Shown piece after piece: positions 1 to 10,320 of a stretch of DNA of 64,000 bases. The notes beneath the pieces are model-generated. The model did no database searches and had not been told where the DNA came from. It saw only the letters and a program-made list of their open reading frames with translations. Numbering within the stretch: position 1 is the stretch's first letter; the number at the start of each line of letters is the position of its first letter. The stretch comes from JAOUEA01 sp035249905 (GTDB lineage Bacteria > Actinomycetota > UBA4738 > HRBIN12), in contig DATFFT010000097.1 in NCBI GenBank assembly GCA_035249905.1, positions 31,941-95,940 on the forward strand, written 5' to 3'. The translations under genes were made by a program, and so were the position numbers.

Positions 1-428
1 CAGCGGAACGCCGTGCCGGTACTCGCGACCGCTTCCGCACGTCGAGCGAGGCGATCCTCGTAGGTCGCATCGAGCAGCCGGTGGAGGCCGTTGGTCAGCG
101 TTTCGGGAGAGAACGGCTTCGTAACGACGACGTCGGCTCCGAGCTCGTAACAGCGCTGATGATCCTCGGTTCGCACGTCGGCCGTGAGCACGATGACCGG
201 GATGTCGCGAGTGGCCGGCGTCGACCGCAGCGCCTCGAGGACCTCGAAGCCATCGGTCCTCGGCATCATGAGATCGAGGACCACCGCATCGGGCAGGTGT
301 ATCCGGGCGGCGTCGATGCCATGGTCACCGTCGTCGGACTCCAGCACCTCGAACCCCGCATGACGCAGGTTCACGCGGTAGAGGAGCCGAACGTCGGCTT
401 CATCTTCGATCACAAGGACCCGGCGCAT
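1..428 (-). CDS. Response regulator receiver protein, cut by the left edge
   Basis: The reading frame opens with an ATG at 428 and runs off the left edge without a stop (142 codons seen). It begins MRRVLVIEDEADVRLLY, the acidic pocket of a CheY-like receiver domain. The predicted phospho-acceptor is D52 in VVLDLMMPRTDG and the conserved lysine is K104 in VVTKPFS, so the receiver looks functional. After about residue 122 the chain continues as an Arg/Ala-rich stretch with no recognisable output domain; a DNA-binding or enzymatic domain could lie outside the window. No partner kinase is visible. It is transcribed away from the Rrf2 gene. Family assignment is firm; its target is unknown. Confidence 0.85.
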   Translation of the reverse strand, partial: MRRVLVIEDEADVRLLYRVNLRHAGFEVLESDDGDHGIDAARIHLPDAVVLDLMMPRTDGFEVLEALRSTPATRDIPVIVLTADVRTEDHQRCYELGADVVVTKPFSPETLTNGLHRLLDATYEDRLARRAEAVASTGTAFR

Positions 429-548
429 GATGTTCTCGTTCTCCCTGCGGGGCATGCGGTTGCCCCTCGAGGTGCCTATCGGACGGCGCGAGTCCATCTT
501 GGATACCCGGAAACGGGAATCCCGTCTGTGGAGAGCGAGCCCGACCCG

Positions 549-577
549 TTGACGGCCTTCGGGTCCGCTCCTACCCT
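549..577 (+). promoter_or_regulatory. Promoter of the Rrf2 gene
   Basis: A -35 TTGACG (549-554) and a -10 TACCCT (572-577) are separated by exactly 17 bases. An AGGAGG ribosome binding site follows at 585-590, seven bases before the GTG start at 598. The predicted transcript would have a leader of only about 14 bases. The pairing with a good -35 supports reading TACCCT as a genuine -10 variant in this genome, where it recurs before other genes. Confidence 0.6.
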
Positions 578-597
578 GGCTGCCAGGAGGTTGCGTC

Positions 598-1071
598 GTG
601 TTGAAGGTTTCGCAGAAGCTCGAGTACGCGATGCGTGCGATGATCGAGTTGGCGCAACGCCGTGACGAGGGCGTTCTCGTTCCGGCCCGTGCCATCGCGG
701 AACGGCAGCAGATCCCCGTTCGGTTCCTGGAGCAGCAACTCGGAGCCCTGTCGAAGGCCGGCCTCGTCGAGAGCTTCCGAGGTGCCGGCGGGGGATGTCG
801 CTTGTCGCGCGAACCGGATCAGATCACCGTGGCCGAGATCGCCGATGCGATCGAGGGTCAGATCTTCCCGATGTTCTGTCTGGAGCCCACCGATCACACG
901 TGCTTCCAGGATTCACGCTGTGGGTTGCAGGGGTTCTGGGCCGACGTGGCTAGGGCCGTCCAGCAGGTCTTCGAGGAGACGACGGTGGCGGACCTGGCGG
1001 CCCGCCACCTCGGCGTCATCTCGGGGACGACGCTGATCGAGCCGGATCAGCTGCTGTCCCGCCTGAACTGA
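598..1071 (+). CDS. Rrf2 family transcriptional regulator with three-cysteine sensor
   Basis: This is a 157-residue protein starting with GTG behind a strong AGGAGG. Residues 1-70 form the winged helix of the Rrf2 family (MLKVSQKLEYAMRAM; recognition segment around IPVRFLEQQLGALSKAGLV; wing around RGAGGGCRLSREP). Three cysteines at about 94, 102 and 108 (FCLEPTDHTCFQDSRC) sit where IscR, NsrR and RsrR hold an Fe-S cluster, so redox or NO sensing is likely. The 8- and 6-residue spacing differs from IscR, so the cluster type is open. No suf, isc or nitrosative-stress genes are adjacent, so its regulon cannot be read from context. Confidence 0.88.
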   Translation: MLKVSQKLEYAMRAMIELAQRRDEGVLVPARAIAERQQIPVRFLEQQLGALSKAGLVESFRGAGGGCRLSREPDQITVAEIADAIEGQIFPMFCLEPTDHTCFQDSRCGLQGFWADVARAVQQVFEETTVADLAARHLGVISGTTLIEPDQLLSRLN

Positions 1072-1078
1072 CCCGCGA

Positions 1079-1252
1079 TCAGGCGGTCCAGCCGCGAGCT
1101 TTCGCGGCGTCCATGCTGAGGATCTTCGTGAGCTTCGTCCCGCAGACTGGGCACGTGCCCTGGGCGGCCGGACGACCGTTCTTCAGGGTCACGACCTGAC
1201 CTTCGAACTCCCTCTTGGTCCGGCACTTCATGCAATAGCCTTCGTCGGCCAT
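1079..1252 (-). CDS. Small DUF5679-like zinc ribbon protein
   Basis: This 57-residue protein starts at ATG 1252 behind an excellent AAAGGAGG site. It holds two CxxC knuckles (YCMKC near residue 7 and CPVC near residue 34), separated by a KREFEGQVVTLKNGRPA segment, which predicts one zinc ribbon. It matches my memory of the actinobacterial DUF5679 family, whose function is unknown. The frame stays open much further upstream, but the ribosome binding site and the conserved MADEGYC start argue for this short form. The gene converges on the Rrf2 gene and is divergent from acs. Confidence 0.8.
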   Translation of the reverse strand: MADEGYCMKCRTKREFEGQVVTLKNGRPAAQGTCPVCGTKLTKILSMDAAKARGWTA

Positions 1253-1356
1253 CGCCTGCCTCCTTTCGCCAGGCACCCTCCGGGGCGCCTCGCGCCCCCG
1301 ATGGTTACCCCGGGAAGCACTCTGTGCAAGCACATCCGTGGTACGGGCGGTTGAGT

Positions 1357-1372
1357 GTTCGGTACCCCGAAC
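1357..1372. promoter_or_regulatory. Inverted repeat between the zinc ribbon gene and acs
   Basis: GTTCGG (1357-1362) and CCGAAC (1367-1372) form a perfect 6-base inverted repeat around TACC. It lies in the 201-base gap between two divergent genes, so it could be a small operator. A -10-like TACGAT occurs at 1404-1409 but has no convincing -35. The role is unproven. Confidence 0.25.
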
Positions 1373-1453
1373 TCCCCTGTCGTACTGTCTGGGCCGAGAC
1401 GCGTACGATGCTGACTCGCCGGTCGAGGCGATCCCGCGCACCCTGGAGGACCA

Positions 1454-3409
1454 GTGAGCGATACCCAGCAGAACATCGAGGCGCTGCTGTCGGAGCACCG
1501 CGTCTTCGAGCCGCCCCCCGGTTTCGCCGAACGAGCGATCGTCTCCGATGCCTCGGTCTACGAGCGCGCGAACGCCGACCACGAGGCGTTCTGGGAGGAG
1601 CAAGCCGATCGACTGACCTGGTTCAGACGCTGGGACACGGTCATGAACTGGGATCCGCCATGGGTGAGGTGGTTCGAGGGTGGCCGACTCAACGCCTCGT
1701 ACAACTGCCTCGATCGACACGTCGAGGCCGGCGGTGGCGACAAGGTCGCGTACCACTGGGAAGGGGAGCCGGGCGACACCCGAACGATCACCTACGCCCA
1801 ACTCCTCGACGAGGTGTGTCGTCTCGCCAACGCCCTGCGGTCGCTCGGGGTCGGCAAGGGCGATCGCGTCAATATCTACCTGGGCATGGTGCCCGAGCTA
1901 CCCATCGCGATGCTCGCGTGTGCACGCATCGGGGCTCCCCACTCCGTGGTCTTCGGCGGGTTCAGCGCGGAGTCGTTGCGCGATCGCATCAACGACGCCG
2001 AGGCCAAGGTGTTGATCACCGCCGACGGAGCATGGCGTCGAGGCACCGTCGTGCCGTTGAAGGACAACGCGGATGAGGCACTCCGAGAGTGTCCTTCGAT
2101 CGAGCACGTGATCACGGTGAAGCGCTGCGGCAACGAGCATTCGTTCTCCGAGGGGCGGGACCTCTGGTATCACGATCTCGTGGCCGGCCAGTCGACCGAG
2201 TGCGAACCCGAGCCCATGGATGCCGAGGACCTGCTGTACCTGCTGTATACGAGTGGAACCACCGGCAAACCCAAAGGCATCGCCCACACGACAGGCGGCT
2301 ACATGACCCAGGTCGCCGCCACGCACCGCATGGTCTTCGACATCCACGAGGACGACGTCTTCTGGTGCGCGGCGGACTGCGGGTGGGTCACCGGACATTC
2401 GTACATCGTCTACGGTCCCCTGGCGAACCACACCACCGGCATCATGTACGAGGGTGCTCCGGATTGGCCGGACAAGGACCGGTGGTGGGCTATCGTCGAG
2501 CGATACGGCGCCACCATCCTCTACACCGCGCCCACCGCGATCCGGGCGTTCATGCGGTGGGGAACGGAGCATCCGGAGAAACACGACCTGTCGTCCCTCC
2601 GGTTGCTCGGATCTGTGGGTGAGCCGATCAACCCCGAAGCCTGGGTCTGGTACTGGAAGGTCATCGGCACCGAACGATGCCCCATCGTCGACACCTGGTG
2701 GCAGACGGAGAACGGGGCGATCTTGATTACGCCGTTGCCTGGGATCACGAGCCTCAAGCCCGGCTCGGCGACCTTCCCCTTCCCTGGCGTCGAAGCAGAT
2801 GTGGTCGACGCGGCCGGGGACAGCGTGGGTCTCGGCGGAGGCGGGTACCTCGTGTTGCGCCACCCGTGGCCGGCGATCGCGCGGACGATTTGGGGCGATC
2901 CCGATCGTTACGTGCAGACCTACTTCTCGCAGTTCGGGCCCGATGTCTACGTCGCGGGGGACGGAGCGCGGCGGGACGAGGAAGGGTACTTCTGGTTGCT
3001 GGGGCGTATCGACGACGTGATGAACATCGCCGGCCACCGGCTCTCGACCTTCGAGATCGAGTCGGCGCTCGTCGATGACGACAAGGTGGCGGAAGCGGCG
3101 GTGGTCTCGAGGCCCCACGACATCAAGGGCGAGGGCATCGTGGCATTCGTGACGCTGAAGGCGGGCTTCGAGGGCGACGACACGATGCTCTCCGAGCTGC
3201 GAGAGCACGTGTCGAAGGTGATCGGCCCGATCGCGAAGCCGGACGACATCATCTTCACACCCGACCTGCCGAAGACCCGATCCGGCAAGATCATGCGCCG
3301 GCTGCTGCGCGATGTGGCGCGCGGGAACACCCTCGGCGACGTCACGACGCTCGCGAACGCGGAGATCGTCGAGCAGATCCGCGAGCAGGCCGCCGTCGGC
3401 GACGAGTGA
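1454..3409 (+). CDS. acs: Acetyl-CoA synthetase (AMP-forming)
   Basis: This 651-residue enzyme activates acetate to acetyl-CoA through acetyl-AMP in the cytoplasm. It starts at GTG 1454 with GGAGGA nine bases upstream. The N-terminal acetyl-CoA synthetase domain and the AMP-binding domain are complete: the P-loop-like YTSGTTGKPKG is near residue 263, the acyl-pocket motif WWQTENG near 415, and the C-terminal lid ends in PKTRSGKIMRR. K612 in that motif is the lysine that is acetylated to switch off Acs in other bacteria. Length and motifs are normal for Acs. The next gene starts inside its stop codon. Propionate is a possible alternative substrate, but the sequence reads as a standard Acs. Confidence 0.95.
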   Translation: MSDTQQNIEALLSEHRVFEPPPGFAERAIVSDASVYERANADHEAFWEEQADRLTWFRRWDTVMNWDPPWVRWFEGGRLNASYNCLDRHVEAGGGDKVAYHWEGEPGDTRTITYAQLLDEVCRLANALRSLGVGKGDRVNIYLGMVPELPIAMLACARIGAPHSVVFGGFSAESLRDRINDAEAKVLITADGAWRRGTVVPLKDNADEALRECPSIEHVITVKRCGNEHSFSEGRDLWYHDLVAGQSTECEPEPMDAEDLLYLLYTSGTTGKPKGIAHTTGGYMTQVAATHRMVFDIHEDDVFWCAADCGWVTGHSYIVYGPLANHTTGIMYEGAPDWPDKDRWWAIVERYGATILYTAPTAIRAFMRWGTEHPEKHDLSSLRLLGSVGEPINPEAWVWYWKVIGTERCPIVDTWWQTENGAILITPLPGITSLKPGSATFPFPGVEADVVDAAGDSVGLGGGGYLVLRHPWPAIARTIWGDPDRYVQTYFSQFGPDVYVAGDGARRDEEGYFWLLGRIDDVMNIAGHRLSTFEIESALVDDDKVAEAAVVSRPHDIKGEGIVAFVTLKAGFEGDDTMLSELREHVSKVIGPIAKPDDIIFTPDLPKTRSGKIMRRLLRDVARGNTLGDVTTLANAEIVEQIREQAAVGDE

Positions 3410-3846
3410 ACCCAGCGGTGATGTCGATCGAGGGCCGGGTCTTCACGAGCCGCGAGGCCTCGTTCGTCGCCGGCGCTCGAACGGGCGCCCTCGCGACGAC
3501 CTATCTCGATGGCCGGCCGCACGTCGTGCCCATCTCGACCGTGCTCGACCTCGACCGGCTCGTGTTCGCGTCTGAGATCGAGACCCAGAAGATCCGGAAC
3601 ATCGAGGCGAGCCCCGATGTCGCGGTCTCCTTCGACGAGTACCACGAGGATTGGTCGCAGCTGAAACAGGTCATCGTGCACGGCAGCGCGTATCTGCTCG
3701 AGGCGGGTTTCGAGTTCGAGCGTGATCGCTCGCTGCTGTACGAGAAGTTCCCTCAGTACGAGTCGGAGGCGCCGATCGAAGAGGGCTCGTCGCTGATCGT
3801 CGAGGTGCGAGTCGACCGCGTCGTCAGCTGGGGCCTCGACGGCTGA
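3406..3846 (+). CDS. PPOX-class flavoprotein (FMN or F420 dependent)
   Basis: The GTG at 3406 overlaps the acs stop as GTGA, a coupling used repeatedly in this window; an ATG at 3421 is an alternative start. The roughly 146-residue product has the split beta-barrel of the pyridoxamine-phosphate-oxidase-like family: GALATTYLDGRPHVVPIS forms the first strands, IETQKIRNIEASPDVAVSFDEY the cofactor-side region, and QVIVHGSAYLL a later strand. Members bind FMN or F420 and reduce varied substrates or act in heme metabolism. Nothing here fixes the cofactor or substrate. Co-transcription with acs is likely, but I infer no shared function. Confidence 0.75.
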   Translation: MNPAVMSIEGRVFTSREASFVAGARTGALATTYLDGRPHVVPISTVLDLDRLVFASEIETQKIRNIEASPDVAVSFDEYHEDWSQLKQVIVHGSAYLLEAGFEFERDRSLLYEKFPQYESEAPIEEGSSLIVEVRVDRVVSWGLDG

Positions 3847-3848
3847 GC

Positions 3849-4739
3849 ATGCCGCTCACAGAACGCGTTCGTGCGAGGGCCGAGTCGTGGGCTGCGCGCG
3901 ACACGGTGCTCGCGCGACGGGTCGGGCGGCCTGGAGTCGCTCTCGCCGATCGGGTGCAGGGCGATCACCTCGGCGTCGAGGCCGGGTCACTGACCTACGG
4001 CGCGTTCCTGTCGCTCCCCCCACTTCTGCTGTTGTCGCTCTCGGTCGTGGGCATCGTGTTCCAACAGCGGGCGGTGTCTGCGCAGCGGGAACTGATCGAC
4101 CTGGTCGGCGGCCTGGTGCCGGGGTTCGACGAGGTCGTCTCGACACAGCTCGAGCTCGCGACCGCGTCGCATGTGGGCGCCGGCGCCGTCGGGCTCGTCG
4201 GCATCGTCTACGCCGCCTCGGGCTTCGTCGCACGTGTCCGCCACGCCCTGGGATCGATCTTCCGGACGCGGGCGCCCGGGCTCGTCGTCGGCCGGCCGAG
4301 CGGGGCGTTGATGGGGGTCCCGGTCGTGCTCCTGCTCGTGACGTTCGCCACCGTCGCCGCATGGGTGACCGGGCAGCGGTACGAGGGCGCGATCGGTGTG
4401 GTCGCGGAGATCGCGGCCTTCGTGGGGCTCGCGGCGTTCGGTGGCGCGATCTGGGCGCTCGTCTACCGGCTGCTCACTCCCTCGCCGGGGCCCACGGTGC
4501 CCGAGCACCTCTGGGGGGCCGTGCTGTTCTCGATCGGCTTCCTGGTGCTCGAGCGGTTCGGGGCGGCCTACATCGCGGGCGTCGTGAGCAAGAGCACCGC
4601 ACTGTACGGCACCATCGGCGCGATCTTCGGCTTGCTGGCGTTCATCTACGCCGTGATGTGGCTCTTCCTGCTCTCGGCTCAGGTCACGGATCTGCGCCGC
4701 GGCCGACCGGGTTCGGTCGTCAGGAATGACGGTGCATGA
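3849..4739 (+). CDS. YihY/BrkB family inner membrane protein
   Basis: This 296-residue polytopic membrane protein starts two bases after the preceding stop. It has about six hydrophobic segments, with the family signature in the first (LTYGAFLSLPPLLLLSLSVVG) and in the last two (VLFSIGFLVLERFGAAYIAG, IYAVMWLFLLSAQVTDLRRG). The family was formerly mis-named ribonuclease BN; its biochemical role is not settled. Its tail overlaps the convergent S9 peptidase gene by 20 bases. The acs, PPOX and YihY genes are probably one transcript, but the products have no evident common pathway. Confidence 0.85.
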   Translation: MPLTERVRARAESWAARDTVLARRVGRPGVALADRVQGDHLGVEAGSLTYGAFLSLPPLLLLSLSVVGIVFQQRAVSAQRELIDLVGGLVPGFDEVVSTQLELATASHVGAGAVGLVGIVYAASGFVARVRHALGSIFRTRAPGLVVGRPSGALMGVPVVLLLVTFATVAAWVTGQRYEGAIGVVAEIAAFVGLAAFGGAIWALVYRLLTPSPGPTVPEHLWGAVLFSIGFLVLERFGAAYIAGVVSKSTALYGTIGAIFGLLAFIYAVMWLFLLSAQVTDLRRGRPGSVVRNDGA

Positions 4740-6498
4740 ACTCGAGGATCAGTTCCGTATGGCGGACCTGCTCCTCGACGTCGTTGGTGTGATGGCCCCC
4801 GGGATAGAGGTGCACCTCGACCTCCCGTCCGCGCACGCGCAGCGCATGGGCGTACGTCATCACCTGGCCGATCGGGCAACGGCTGTCGTGCTCTCCGGCG
4901 ATCATCAACATCGGGGCGCGCACCCGCTCCACGTAGGTCATCGGGTTCCGCTCGTGGAAGAGCTCCGGTACCTCCATCGGGGTGCCCCCCATCACGGCGA
5001 CGTCCCATGCCCGGAGCGCCGGAGCGCTCTCGTAGTGGGCGGCGACCGAATCGCCTACGGGGATGCCGGCGATCACCCCGCGCCACCGCTCGGGATGCAG
5101 GCCGGCATTCAGGGTCGCGAGGTACCCGCCCCATGACCAGCCCTCGAGGAACACGCGCTCCGCGTCGACCAGGCCCTGCGCGATCATATGGTCGAGGCCG
5201 GCGTTGATGTCCTCGGACTCCGGGAACCCGACATCGCCGTAGATCGCCTGCCGAAACTCCCTCCCGTACCCGGTCGAGCCCCGATAGTTCACCATCAAGA
5301 CGGCGAAGCCCTCATCGGCGAACGCCTGACGACGCGGCTCGAACGCGTCGGTGTTGTGATAGTTCGGCCCACCGTGCACGGAGACCACGGTCGGGAAGGG
5401 TGGGATCCCCGCTGGACGCATGAACCAACCCTGGATCCGTTGGCCGCCCGGGTTGTCGAACCAGAGCGGCTCCCAGGGGCGGCCTTCAGGAGGCCGATCG
5501 GCGAGCCGCAGCACCTGCTCGCCCGTGGCGGCGTCGCGCCAGGCAGGCGGACGCACACCGTCTTCATGCCGGAACCAGACGGTGCCGTCCGGCCTGACTC
5601 CCGCCCCCGTGATCGTGCCGCCGGGCGCGACGATAGTCTCCGCGGAACCGTCGGCGACGTGCAGACGGATCAGGCCGTGGGCGGCGTGGTGGTCGGTCCG
5701 CAGGAGCAACGCGTCGCCCTCCGGATACCATCCGGCGAGCGAGACCGCCCCGGGAACGTCGACCAGGATCGGGATCGGGTCGCCTCGTCCGGGCGACCAC
5801 ATCCAGGGCCGAACGAAGCCACCAACCTCCCGCAGCACCACCAGACGCTGATCGCCGGGGATCGGCGACCATCCGGCGGGAACGACCGCCATCCACGGGT
5901 CGGCGATCTCCGCGACGGCGTCTCCCACCCGCGTGTCGAGCACCCGCACGGCAGGGTTCTCGATCGAAGATCCCTCCGCATGCCAGATCGCCACGAGTGA
6001 GGCGTCTGCCGAGAGCCCACCGGGCCCCTGAGGCCATTCCTGACCGACCCCGGCCGCCTGCTGATGGCGATACAGCTCGACGGCAGGGCCATCGCCGTGG
6101 CGCACGATCACTCGGTAGTGCTCGTCGTCGGAGTAGCCGGCGGCGACGGACCCCGCCTCGAGCGACAGCCCCGACATCCACATGTCCGGCACGTCGAGCA
6201 ACGGCGCGGGGGAACCCCCTCCGAACGGTGTCACCATCCACCGCCCTCGTTCGTCACCCGACGGATCGAACCACCAGACGACCCCCGAACCGTCGGGCGT
6301 GATGTGCGCCTCCTCGGCGCCGACGCCCTCCGTGGAGGCCTGGCGTCGTTCCGCCGAGGCGACGTCCCAGGCCCACGCCTGCGACGTGCCGCTCTCGGTC
6401 GAGACCACGCCGAGCCGGTCGGGAAGCGCAGCGCTCCAGTGCATGTCGTCGACGGTCGGAGCCGTCATGCGACGGCGCCAATCGGTGCTGGTGACCAA
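4720..6498 (-). CDS. S9 family (prolyl oligopeptidase-like) peptidase
   Basis: This cytoplasmic serine peptidase has an N-terminal beta-propeller and a C-terminal alpha/beta hydrolase domain. The catalytic serine is S455 in GWSWGGY; the Asp lies in AGEHDSRCP and the His in LYPGGHH. The oxyanion region is VVSVHGGPNYH. I place the start at TTG 6498 because GAGAGGGGAG sits seven bases before it; ATG 6468 is the alternative but lacks a site. The same frame stays open far into groEL on the other strand, which is a codon-bias artefact. No signal peptide is present. Likely substrates are short peptides or acyl-peptides. Confidence 0.88.
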   Translation of the reverse strand: MVTSTDWRRRMTAPTVDDMHWSAALPDRLGVVSTESGTSQAWAWDVASAERRQASTEGVGAEEAHITPDGSGVVWWFDPSGDERGRWMVTPFGGGSPAPLLDVPDMWMSGLSLEAGSVAAGYSDDEHYRVIVRHGDGPAVELYRHQQAAGVGQEWPQGPGGLSADASLVAIWHAEGSSIENPAVRVLDTRVGDAVAEIADPWMAVVPAGWSPIPGDQRLVVLREVGGFVRPWMWSPGRGDPIPILVDVPGAVSLAGWYPEGDALLLRTDHHAAHGLIRLHVADGSAETIVAPGGTITGAGVRPDGTVWFRHEDGVRPPAWRDAATGEQVLRLADRPPEGRPWEPLWFDNPGGQRIQGWFMRPAGIPPFPTVVSVHGGPNYHNTDAFEPRRQAFADEGFAVLMVNYRGSTGYGREFRQAIYGDVGFPESEDINAGLDHMIAQGLVDAERVFLEGWSWGGYLATLNAGLHPERWRGVIAGIPVGDSVAAHYESAPALRAWDVAVMGGTPMEVPELFHERNPMTYVERVRAPMLMIAGEHDSRCPIGQVMTYAHALRVRGREVEVHLYPGGHHTNDVEEQVRHTELILEFMHRHS

Positions 6499-6572
6499 TC
6501 CGACACTCCCCTCTCGTGGTGCGGCCGGAGCGTACCCGAACCGACGAACGCCGGTCCGAGCCCACGAATGCC

Positions 6573-6603
6573 TTGTCACCGGCACCGGTTTACCCGCTAC
6601 AAT
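6573..6603 (+). promoter_or_regulatory. Promoter of groEL
   Basis: TTGTCA (6573-6578) and TACAAT (6598-6603) resemble vegetative -35 and -10 boxes, with a 19-base spacer that is slightly long. The CIRCE element begins three bases downstream, so bound HrcA would cover the transcription start. Confidence 0.6.
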
Positions 6604-6605
6604 CG

Positions 6606-6632
6606 TTAGCACTCGGTACCCCCGAGTGCTAG
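6606..6632. promoter_or_regulatory. CIRCE element (HrcA operator)
   Basis: TTAGCACTC (6606-6614), nine spacer bases and GAGTGCTAG (6624-6632) match the CIRCE consensus TTAGCACTC-N9-GAGTGCTAA with one mismatch at the final base. It sits just after the -10 and 63 bases before the groEL start. Repression by HrcA and heat induction follow from knowledge of this element; hrcA itself is not in the window. Confidence 0.93.
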
Positions 6633-6694
6633 CAGTCGAGAACCGAGGCTGAGAAGCCACACACCGATCGCCGCCAGGCAAGAAAGGAGAAGGG

Positions 6695-8320
<1,626 letters not shown>

Positions 8321-8435
8321 GGGTCGCCGACACCGCATATCGACGGGGCTCGCGTCGTCACACAACCGCAACACGGCCGGACGAACCACCGCATCGTGCG
8401 AGCCGAACAAGTAGCTGGAGCCCCTCTCTCCGACA

Positions 8436-8470
8436 GAGAAGGCCCCGGGCCCCCCGCCCGGGGCCTTCTC
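8436..8470 (+). terminator. Hairpin terminator after groEL
   Basis: A perfect 14-base stem (GAGAAGGCCCCGGG at 8436-8449, its complement at 8457-8470) closes a 7-base loop of mostly C. There is no clear T-run after it, as is common for terminators in high-GC actinobacteria. It lies 115 bases after the groEL stop. Confidence 0.75.
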
Positions 8471-8505
8471 CCTTGCTCGGGCCGAGGCGTGGCAGGATTA
8501 CGTCC

Positions 8506-8901
8506 ATGGCGGAGGTGGTGGTCGCGATCCGTTGGCGCGACATCGACAACTACGGGCACGTGAACAACGCCGTGTACCTGAACTACCTCGAGGAGTGCCG
8601 TGATCGCCTCGTCGAGGAGCTTTTCGGCGCCGGAGAAGCATGGGACTTCGTGCTTGCCCGCGTCGCCATCGACTTCCGCGCGGAGCTCACGCAGGCCGAC
8701 GGCGAGGTGCTCGTTCGGTGTGAGGTCGCCGGGTTCGGCCGCTCCAGCGTCCGTACCCGCGAGCGGATCGAGAAACGTGACGGAACCGTGTCGGCCGAAG
8801 CTGAGTCGGTGATCGTGCCTCGCGTCGACGACGCCAGTCGCCCGCTCACCGACCGGGAACGAGAGGTCCTGCGGCAGGCAGCCGTGGCCCCGACGGCGTG
8901 A
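8506..8901 (+). CDS. Acyl-CoA thioesterase of the 4HBT hotdog family
   Basis: This 131-residue protein opens MAEVVVAIRWRDIDNYGHVNN, the signature of 4-hydroxybenzoyl-CoA-type thioesterases. D14 corresponds to the catalytic aspartate and GHVNN forms the start of the hotdog helix; YLNYLEECRDRLVEELF continues that helix. It probably hydrolyses acyl-CoA esters in the cytoplasm; the chain-length preference cannot be read. No ribosome binding site precedes ATG 8506. A -10-like CAGGAT lies seven bases upstream, which would fit a leaderless mRNA. The next gene converges on it with no gap. Confidence 0.82.
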   Translation: MAEVVVAIRWRDIDNYGHVNNAVYLNYLEECRDRLVEELFGAGEAWDFVLARVAIDFRAELTQADGEVLVRCEVAGFGRSSVRTRERIEKRDGTVSAEAESVIVPRVDDASRPLTDREREVLRQAAVAPTA

Positions 8902-10209
8902 TCAGCGTGACAGGAGCCGTCGGCCGTGCACGAAGTGATCGCGGTACCACTCCGACCCGACCCACATGATCGTCACGCCACCCGGGGTGTTCGACGAGTC
9001 GAGCGCGTAGCCGTTGCCGATGTAGACGTCGACGTGGTCGACGGTGCCGTCGCCGGTGCCGTCGTAGAACATCAGGTCGCCGGGAAGGAGCCGCTTGTAC
9101 TTGAGCTTCCCGTACCGTGACATGTCGGCCGAGGTGCGTTGCGGGAGCCTCCAACCGGCGTACGGCCGCGGTGGGTGGACTTTCCAGGCCCCACCGTCGT
9201 TCGCTCGCATCGCCCACCACACGAGGCCGGAGCAGTCGAACCCCGGCACCGGCTGGCCGCCCAGCGCCGACGGGGGCTTCTCGAGCCCCCATTCCCCGCC
9301 CCAGACGTACGGGAAGCCGACGTATCTCACGCCCCATCGCACGATGGCACGGCGCTTGGGTCCCATCTTCGGCAGCACGATGCCGTCGTACTGGTCGCTC
9401 ACCCATGGGACGACCCAGGAGGGGAGCGTGGTCGCCTTGTAGAGCGAGTAGGCGACCTGTGCCCTGTTGAGTAGCGTTCGAGGGCCGACGTCCACGGCCT
9501 CGTTGCTGTTGTTGTAGCGCAGGCCGAGGCGCATACCGAGCATGACCGCGCCGAACTTCGGCGGCGTCGGGAACGCCACGCCGTCAGCGGTGTGCAGCCG
9601 GTCGAGCTGTCGCGCGATGCGCTTCATCTCGAGCGCGCCGACCAACACGGCGTGGAGGGACCGCATCGTCACGGGCCGATCCGGCTCGAACCCGCCTCCG
9701 GACGTTCGACTCATCCATCCTCGCTGCACCGCGATGTTCGCCCACTTGTAGAAGGCCTGGGTCGGGTCGAGATCGGTGAAGGTGATCGACGGGTCGACCC
9801 CCGCTCCGGGGGCGAACGCCTTCACGATCGCCCTGGCGAGGTACTTCCGCGTCTCGTGCGCACCGGGCTTGAACGGCACATTGCCGGTCGGCGTGGCGGC
9901 GAAATCACGCATCCAGTCGTTGGCCTTGCCGACGTGGTCGATGGCCTTCCTCGCCCACGCGTAGGAGCTGCCAACGTCGCTCCACTTGAATGTCGCGCCG
10001 CGGGCCGACCGGGATCCGGCGATCTGGACCGGGATCGGCGCGGGCCCAGACCCTTCCTCCCCCGAGCGGGTGATACGGGGGGTGGATGCGAGCGCCGCCG
10101 ATGCACCCATGGCCGCCGTGATTCCCAGAACGGCGATCACGACGAGCGAGACCGGTCGACGGCGAAGCCCAGCTCCCCCTCGGCACATGGGGATAGGGTC
10201 GGCAGGCAT
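8902..10209 (-). CDS. Secreted SLH-domain NlpC/P60 peptidoglycan hydrolase
   Basis: The protein (about 435 residues from ATG 10209; ATG 10188 is possible) has an N-terminal hydrophobic signal segment (LVVIAVLGITAAMGASAALA). Next comes S-layer-homology-like sequence (ITFTDLDPTQAFYKWANIAVQRGWM and similar stretches) and a C-terminal NlpC/P60 domain. The catalytic cysteine is C326 in FDCSGLVWWA and the catalytic histidine lies in TVDHVDVYIGNG. Such enzymes cleave peptide stems of peptidoglycan; the SLH-like part should hold it at the cell wall. No ribosome binding site is visible at either ATG. Lipid-linked or LPxTG anchoring is not seen. Confidence 0.85.
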   Translation of the reverse strand: MPADPIPMCRGGAGLRRRPVSLVVIAVLGITAAMGASAALASTPRITRSGEEGSGPAPIPVQIAGSRSARGATFKWSDVGSSYAWARKAIDHVGKANDWMRDFAATPTGNVPFKPGAHETRKYLARAIVKAFAPGAGVDPSITFTDLDPTQAFYKWANIAVQRGWMSRTSGGGFEPDRPVTMRSLHAVLVGALEMKRIARQLDRLHTADGVAFPTPPKFGAVMLGMRLGLRYNNSNEAVDVGPRTLLNRAQVAYSLYKATTLPSWVVPWVSDQYDGIVLPKMGPKRRAIVRWGVRYVGFPYVWGGEWGLEKPPSALGGQPVPGFDCSGLVWWAMRANDGGAWKVHPPRPYAGWRLPQRTSADMSRYGKLKYKRLLPGDLMFYDGTGDGTVDHVDVYIGNGYALDSSNTPGGVTIMWVGSEWYRDHFVHGRRLLSR

Positions 10210-10320
10210 GCCGCCGGTCTTGAGCGGTGACGATGGGGGCCGCACCGGGGTCCATGCTGGCAGACCTCGTGACACGGTGCAGGGCGACGATTGCGACGAC
10301 CCGTGCGGTAGGCTCGCGCC

